NCBI RefSeq assembly: GCF_029873215.1
Contig: NZ_CP123620.1
Location: forward strand, 1,240,001-1,304,000
DNA from: Nocardioides sp. BP30
Lineage (GTDB): Bacteria; Actinomycetota; Actinomycetes; Propionibacteriales; Nocardioidaceae
Direction: 5' to 3'
Length of the DNA: 64,000 nucleotides
In this document: positions 60,389 to 64,000 of the stretch, one piece after another
How the letters are laid out: each line of letters starts with the position of its first letter
How positions within the stretch are numbered: position 1 is the first letter of the stretch
Notes under the pieces: model-generated
Told to the model about the DNA's origin: nothing
The model's database searches: none
What the model saw: only the letters and a program-made list of their open reading frames with translations
Translations under genes and position numbers: made by a program

Positions 60389-61243
60389 ATGCGCGACGTA
60401 CGCCGACGCCTCGGGCCGCTGGGCTGGACCGGCGTCTGCCTGACCGCGGTCGCCGTGCTGGTGGTGGTCTTCGCCGTCGTGGCGGCCCACCGCACGACCG
60501 ACGGACCGTCCGTGCGCCTCTCGGACGGCGCGCACCACCTCTCGCTGCCCGCCCACAGGACCTACGGCATCTACGTCGACGACGCGGACAACAGCGGGTA
60601 CAGCGAGACGTGCAGCGCCACCGACGACCGTGGCGGCTCGATCCGGATGCGCGACAGCTCCTGGTCGATCTCCTCCTCGGACACCGAGATGCTGGACCTC
60701 GTCTACGACACCGGCTCGGGCGATCTCGTCCTCACCTGCTCGGTCCCGGGCGAGATCGTCACCACGCGCCCCGTCCCCGCGAACGCGCTGGTGCTGCTCG
60801 GCGTGGCCGGCGTCGCGGTGGGGATCGCCGGCATCGTGCTCGTCATCGTCGGGCTGAGCCGTCGGCGGCGCGACGTACCTGCTCCGACGCCGGGGCAGGT
60901 GCGTCGGAGCCGTGGCGGGAGCCCGCCACGAAGCTGGTTCGCACTCGGTTTCCTCCTTGCCGGCATCGTCCTCGCCTTCTCGGCTCCGTCACGCTTCACC
61001 ATGCCGCTCCTGGTGGTCACCGCCTTGCTGAGCCAGCACATCCGCGACGGCGAACCGCGCGACCGCGCGGCTCGGGCGGGCGGCGCGGTGTTCTACAGCT
61101 GCGTCGCCGTGGGCGTGGTGCTGCACGTCGTCCTCTACCCGGACCGGCACCCCGCTGTGGTGATGTGGTCGGTGATCATCGTCGGGGGAGTGGTGAGCGT
61201 GCCCGTCGCCCGACGATTCAGTACGGTCGACGCCGTGCCGTGA
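60389..61243 (+). CDS. Hypothetical multi-span membrane protein
   Basis: A 284-aa protein of unknown function. Helix 1 (about 15-34, GVCLTAVAVLVVVFAVVAA) is followed by an extracytoplasmic part with two Cys (SETCSATDD and VLTCSVPG). A second helix is VLLGVAGVAVGIAGIVLVIVGL, then a cytoplasmic Arg-rich loop and about three more helices. The layout suggests an envelope sensor or assembly protein. ATG 60389 is supported by GAGGCT 7 nt upstream; an in-frame upstream ATG gives an Arg/Pro leader and is unlikely. Confidence 0.7.
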   Translation: MRDVRRRLGPLGWTGVCLTAVAVLVVVFAVVAAHRTTDGPSVRLSDGAHHLSLPAHRTYGIYVDDADNSGYSETCSATDDRGGSIRMRDSSWSISSSDTEMLDLVYDTGSGDLVLTCSVPGEIVTTRPVPANALVLLGVAGVAVGIAGIVLVIVGLSRRRRDVPAPTPGQVRRSRGGSPPRSWFALGFLLAGIVLAFSAPSRFTMPLLVVTALLSQHIRDGEPRDRAARAGGAVFYSCVAVGVVLHVVLYPDRHPAVVMWSVIIVGGVVSVPVARRFSTVDAVP

Positions 61244-61364
61244 GGCCCGGCTCCGTGGTCAATCGCTCAGGAAGGTGGTCCGCAGGCCTCGTGGTGCGGC
61301 CCGGTCCGACCGTTTGTCGCGGAGGAGCGGGAACGCCTGTTGGCGCGCGTGACAGGCTGGACCG

Positions 61365-63395
61365 GTGCCCAACCGACTCGCGTCAGCGACCTCGCCGTAC
61401 CTGCTCCAGCACGCCGACAACCCCGTCGAGTGGTGGGAGTGGGAGCCGGCGGCGTTCGAGGAGGCGAGGCGGCGGGATGTGCCCGTGCTGTTGAGCGTCG
61501 GGTACGCCGCCTGTCACTGGTGCCACGTGATGGCGCACGAGTCGTTCGAGGATGCCGCGACGGCGGCGTACATGAACGAGCACTTCGTGAGCATCAAGGT
61601 CGATCGCGAGGAGCGGCCGGACGTGGACGCGGTCTACATGGCCGCCACCACCGCGATGACGGGGCAGGGTGGGTGGCCGATGACGTGCGTGCTCGACCAC
61701 GAGGGAAACCCGTTCTTCGCCGGCACCTACTTCCCCGACCAGCCGCGGCACGGGCAGCCGGCCTTCACCCAGGTCCTCCAGGCGCTCAGCGAGGCGTGGC
61801 GCGAGCGGCGGGACGAGGTGGCGGGGGTCGCCGAGAACATCAGGGCGCATCTCGCCTCGGGCGGCTCGGCGTTCGAGGGTACGGCGGAGGTCGACCTGGC
61901 CGCTGCGATCGAGACGCTGGCGGGTCAGTTCGATCCGATGGCCGGCGGGTTCGGCGGGGCGCCGAAGTTCCCGCCGTCGATGGTGCTGGAGTTCCTTCGG
62001 CTCGCCTCGACAGGGCTCGCCTCGACAGGACTGGCCTCGACAGGTTCGGCCGACGGCGCGGACCGGGCGCGGCACATGCTGCACCGCACCGCGACGGCGA
62101 TGGCCGGCGGCGGCATGTACGACCAGCTCGGCGGCGGCTTCGCGCGCTACAGCGTCGACCGCGGCTGGGTGGTCCCGCACTTCGAGAAGATGCTCTACGA
62201 CAACGCCCAGCTCGTCGGGCTCTACGCCCGGCTCGGCACAGCGCTCGGCGATCGGGTCGCGCGCGAGAGCGCCGACTGGATGATCCGCGAGCTCGGGCTG
62301 GGCACACCGGGAACCGCCGACGGCGGGTTCGCCTCCGCGCTGGACGCCGACTCCGACGACGGCAGCGGCCGGCACGTCGAGGGCGCGTTCTACGCCTGGA
62401 CACCCGGGCAGCTGACCGAGGCGCTCGGCGTCGAGCGCGGCGCCTGGGCGGCGCAGGTCTTCGACGTGACCGAGCAGGGCACCTTCGAGCACGGTACGTC
62501 GACGCTGCAACTGCGCCACCAGCCGCCCGCCGAGGAGCAGCGGCGCCTCGCCGAGGTCAGGGCGCGGCTGTTCGACGTACGCGAGCAGCGCCCGCGCCCC
62601 GCGCGCGACGACAAGGTGGTGGCGGCGTGGAACGGACTGGCCATCAGCGGCCTGTGCGACGCCGGGCTGCTGCTGGACGAGCAGCGGTACGTCGACGCCG
62701 CGGCCGCGGCCGGCGAGCTGCTGCTGCGGGTGCACCGGGATGCCGACGGACGGTTGCTGCGGGTCAGCCGCGATGGCGTCGCCGGCCGGCACGCCGGGGT
62801 GCTGGAGGACTACGGCTGCGTGGCGATGGGCTTCCTCAGCCTCGTCCAGGCGACGGCGGATCCGCGCTGGCTGGCCGCCGCCACCGAGCTGCTCGACGAC
62901 GCACTGGCACGGTTCCGCGCCGACGACGGCGGCTTCTTCGACACCGCCGCCGACGCCGAGACCCTCGTCACCCGGCCACGCGACGCGGGCGACAACGCGT
63001 CGCCCTCAGGCATCAGCGCGATGATCCACGCCCTGGTCACGGCCCACGCCCTGACCGGCGAGGGCCGCTACCGGCAGGCAGCCGAGGAAGCGCTCGCCAC
63101 CGTGGCCCCGTTGATCGCGCAGGCGCCGCGGTTCGCGGGCTGGTCGCTGGTCGCGGCGACCGTGATGGCCCACGGCCCCGACGAGATAGCGGTCGTCGGC
63201 CCGGCGGGGCCGGAGCGCGATGCGCTGGCGGCCAAGGCACGCCGCCGGCCCGGGGCGGTCGTCGTCGTCGCCGAGGGACCGGTCGCGGGCATTCCGCTGC
63301 TCGAGGGCCGTACGGCGGTCGGGGGCGAGCCCGCGGCGTACGTCTGCCGGGGGTTCGTCTGCGAGCGGCCGGTCGTCGATCCGGCGCTGTTGTGA
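61365..63395 (+). CDS. DUF255 thioredoxin-domain protein (YyaL/SSP411-like)
   Basis: A 676-aa cytoplasmic protein. The N-terminal thioredoxin-like DUF255 domain has Cys50 and Cys53 in AACHWCHVMAHESFED. The C-terminal part is an (alpha/alpha)6-barrel of the six-hairpin glycosidase type (FASALDADSDD, VVAAWNGLAISGL). The role in bacteria is not established; a thiol redox or epimerase-like function has been proposed for relatives. Near residues 212-226 a short in-frame LASTG repeat is inserted. CAGGCT at 61353-61358 lies 6 nt before GTG 61365. Confidence 0.88.
   Translation: MPNRLASATSPYLLQHADNPVEWWEWEPAAFEEARRRDVPVLLSVGYAACHWCHVMAHESFEDAATAAYMNEHFVSIKVDREERPDVDAVYMAATTAMTGQGGWPMTCVLDHEGNPFFAGTYFPDQPRHGQPAFTQVLQALSEAWRERRDEVAGVAENIRAHLASGGSAFEGTAEVDLAAAIETLAGQFDPMAGGFGGAPKFPPSMVLEFLRLASTGLASTGLASTGSADGADRARHMLHRTATAMAGGGMYDQLGGGFARYSVDRGWVVPHFEKMLYDNAQLVGLYARLGTALGDRVARESADWMIRELGLGTPGTADGGFASALDADSDDGSGRHVEGAFYAWTPGQLTEALGVERGAWAAQVFDVTEQGTFEHGTSTLQLRHQPPAEEQRRLAEVRARLFDVREQRPRPARDDKVVAAWNGLAISGLCDAGLLLDEQRYVDAAAAAGELLLRVHRDADGRLLRVSRDGVAGRHAGVLEDYGCVAMGFLSLVQATADPRWLAAATELLDDALARFRADDGGFFDTAADAETLVTRPRDAGDNASPSGISAMIHALVTAHALTGEGRYRQAAEEALATVAPLIAQAPRFAGWSLVAATVMAHGPDEIAVVGPAGPERDALAAKARRRPGAVVVVAEGPVAGIPLLEGRTAVGGEPAAYVCRGFVCERPVVDPALL
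61999..62043 (+). repeat. 15-bp tandem repeat inside the DUF255 gene
   Basis: Three 15-nt units start at 61999, 62014 and 62029. Each ends CCTCGACAG and encodes LASTG in frame. The same CTCGACAGG motif, in the other orientation, is in the palindrome after greA (50736-50775). Confidence 0.9.
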
Positions 63396-63428
63396 GTGTG
63401 AGCGAGGCGCGGGCGCCGCGCTGACACT
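63395..63428. terminator. Hairpin between the convergent DUF255 and hemolysin III genes
   Basis: AGTGTGAGCG (63395-63404) pairs with CGCTGACACT (63419-63428), one mismatch, with a GC-rich 14-nt interior. It lies in the 39-bp gap between the stops of convergent genes, so it can act both ways. Confidence 0.65.
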
Positions 63429-63434
63429 CGCGAC

Positions 63435-64000
63435 TCAGCGCAGCGAGTACGTCGCCAGCGAGACGCCGGTGTAGTGCGCCGCGAAGGCCAGGATCGTGAA
63501 CGCGTGGAACACCTCGTGGAACCCGAACACGCGGGGCCAGGGGTTGGGCCGCTTGAAGCCGTAGACCACACCGCCGAAGGTGTAGAGCGCGCCGCCCACG
63601 CAGATCAGTGTGAAGACGGCGATGCCGATGCCGATGCCGAGCGAGCGAGCCCCGTCGAAGAGCGCGGGGATGAAGAAGATCGCCGCCCAGCCGAGGGCGA
63701 GGTAGATCGGGACGTAGAGCCAGCGCGGCGCGCTGTTCCAGAAGATGCGGAAGAACACGCCGCCGACCGCACCGGTCCAGACCAGCGTGAGCAGCACCCA
63801 GCGCGAGGTCCCGTGCAGCAGCAGCAGCGCGAACGGCGTGTAGGAGCCCGCGATCATCACCATGATGTTGGCGTGGTCCCAGCGCTTGAGCAGGTTGTGC
63901 ATCCGCGGCGACCAGTGGCCGTTGCCGCGGTGGTAGACCGCCGAGACGGTGAACAGCAGCAGCGCGGCGCCGGTGTAGATCGAGGCGCCGAGCGCGGCTC
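63435..64000 (-). CDS. Hemolysin III / PAQR-like membrane protein, 5'-truncated
   Basis: The frame runs off the right edge, so the N-terminus is outside the window. About 188 residues are visible, with several membrane helices. The family motif SAVYHR is followed by PRMHNLLKRWDHANIMVMIAGSYTPF, and the C-terminal HEVFHAFTILAFAAHY is intact. These give the conserved His/Asp/Ser metal site of the hemolysin III/YqfA group. Despite the name, bacterial members are mostly membrane-homeostasis proteins and not toxins. Confidence 0.9.
   Translation of the reverse strand, partial: AALGASIYTGAALLLFTVSAVYHRGNGHWSPRMHNLLKRWDHANIMVMIAGSYTPFALLLLHGTSRWVLLTLVWTGAVGGVFFRIFWNSAPRWLYVPIYLALGWAAIFFIPALFDGARSLGIGIGIAVFTLICVGGALYTFGGVVYGFKRPNPWPRVFGFHEVFHAFTILAFAAHYTGVSLATYSLR

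Overview
The window is chromosomal DNA of a high-GC Gram-positive actinobacterium, most likely Nocardioidaceae (Nocardioides-like). Supporting signs are strong third-position G/C bias, many GTG starts, a mycothiol S-conjugate amidase (mca), a deazaflavin-dependent nitroreductase, a DUF222/HNH (13E12-like) protein, the conserved actinobacterial block eno-ftsB-DUF501-ppx, and cydD and cydC fused into one gene. No IS element, prophage, CRISPR array or rRNA was seen. One tRNA gene is present.

Layout. 1-4.3 kb: 3' part of a polynucleotide kinase-phosphatase (RNA repair), an M15 lipoprotein, a small coiled-coil membrane protein and a secreted phytase-like protein. 4.4-12 kb: mfd, an arginine antiporter plus arginine deiminase pair, a NUDIX-like protein and a MazG-like protein, closed by two tandem hairpins. 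12-17.3 kb: nitroreductase with a divergent HxlR regulator, then eno, ftsB, DUF501, ppx, a membrane-anchored tail protein and an unusual UAA-anticodon tRNA. 17.5-20.8 kb: a minus-strand SDR/ADH/SDR/TetR catabolic cassette with a perfect 16-bp operator palindrome. 21-25.9 kb: matrixin-like protease, Bax-inhibitor-1 family protein, SGNH hydrolase and cystathionine beta-synthase. 25.9-32.3 kb: cytochrome bd operon cydA-cydB-cydDC under two Rex-type operators, then a YchJ-like protein. 32.3-36.1 kb: MoxR-like ATPase, degenerate OsmC-like protein and VWA protein in overlapping frames. 36.2-42 kb: TSUP permease, SDF-family symporter and two secreted proteins, one with a single-cysteine thioredoxin-like motif. 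42-46.2 kb: VOC, TMEM175-like, deazaflavin nitroreductase, DUF222/HNH with an SOS box, a 22-bp minisatellite and msrA. 46.4-54.5 kb: cystathionine gamma-synthase, AI-2E transporter, threonine ammonia-lyase, greA, DUF4307, mca and an MFS/MmyB pair. 54.6-64 kb: small envelope proteins, MscS channel, DUF1524 nuclease lipoprotein, SpoIIE phosphatase plus B12-binding sensor, DUF255 thioredoxin-domain protein and a 3' part of hemolysin III.

How genes work together. Cystathionine beta-synthase and gamma-synthase are both in the window and can serve transsulfuration. msrA, mca and the DUF255 protein belong to redox and thiol homeostasis. The cyd operon provides a high-affinity quinol oxidase, and its two operators point to control by NADH/NAD+ balance through Rex.

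Most interesting points. (1) The B12-binding protein next to the SpoIIE phosphatase carries the W-x9-EH and ExH signature of CarH-type adenosylcobalamin photoreceptors but has no DNA-binding domain, which suggests light-controlled partner switching. (2) The symporter plus two secreted proteins form an uncharacterised envelope locus. (3) A perfect SOS box precedes the DUF222/HNH gene. (4) A recurring -10 hexamer lies 6-8 nt before the start codon at about twenty genes, implying widespread leaderless transcription; it was used here to choose several starts.
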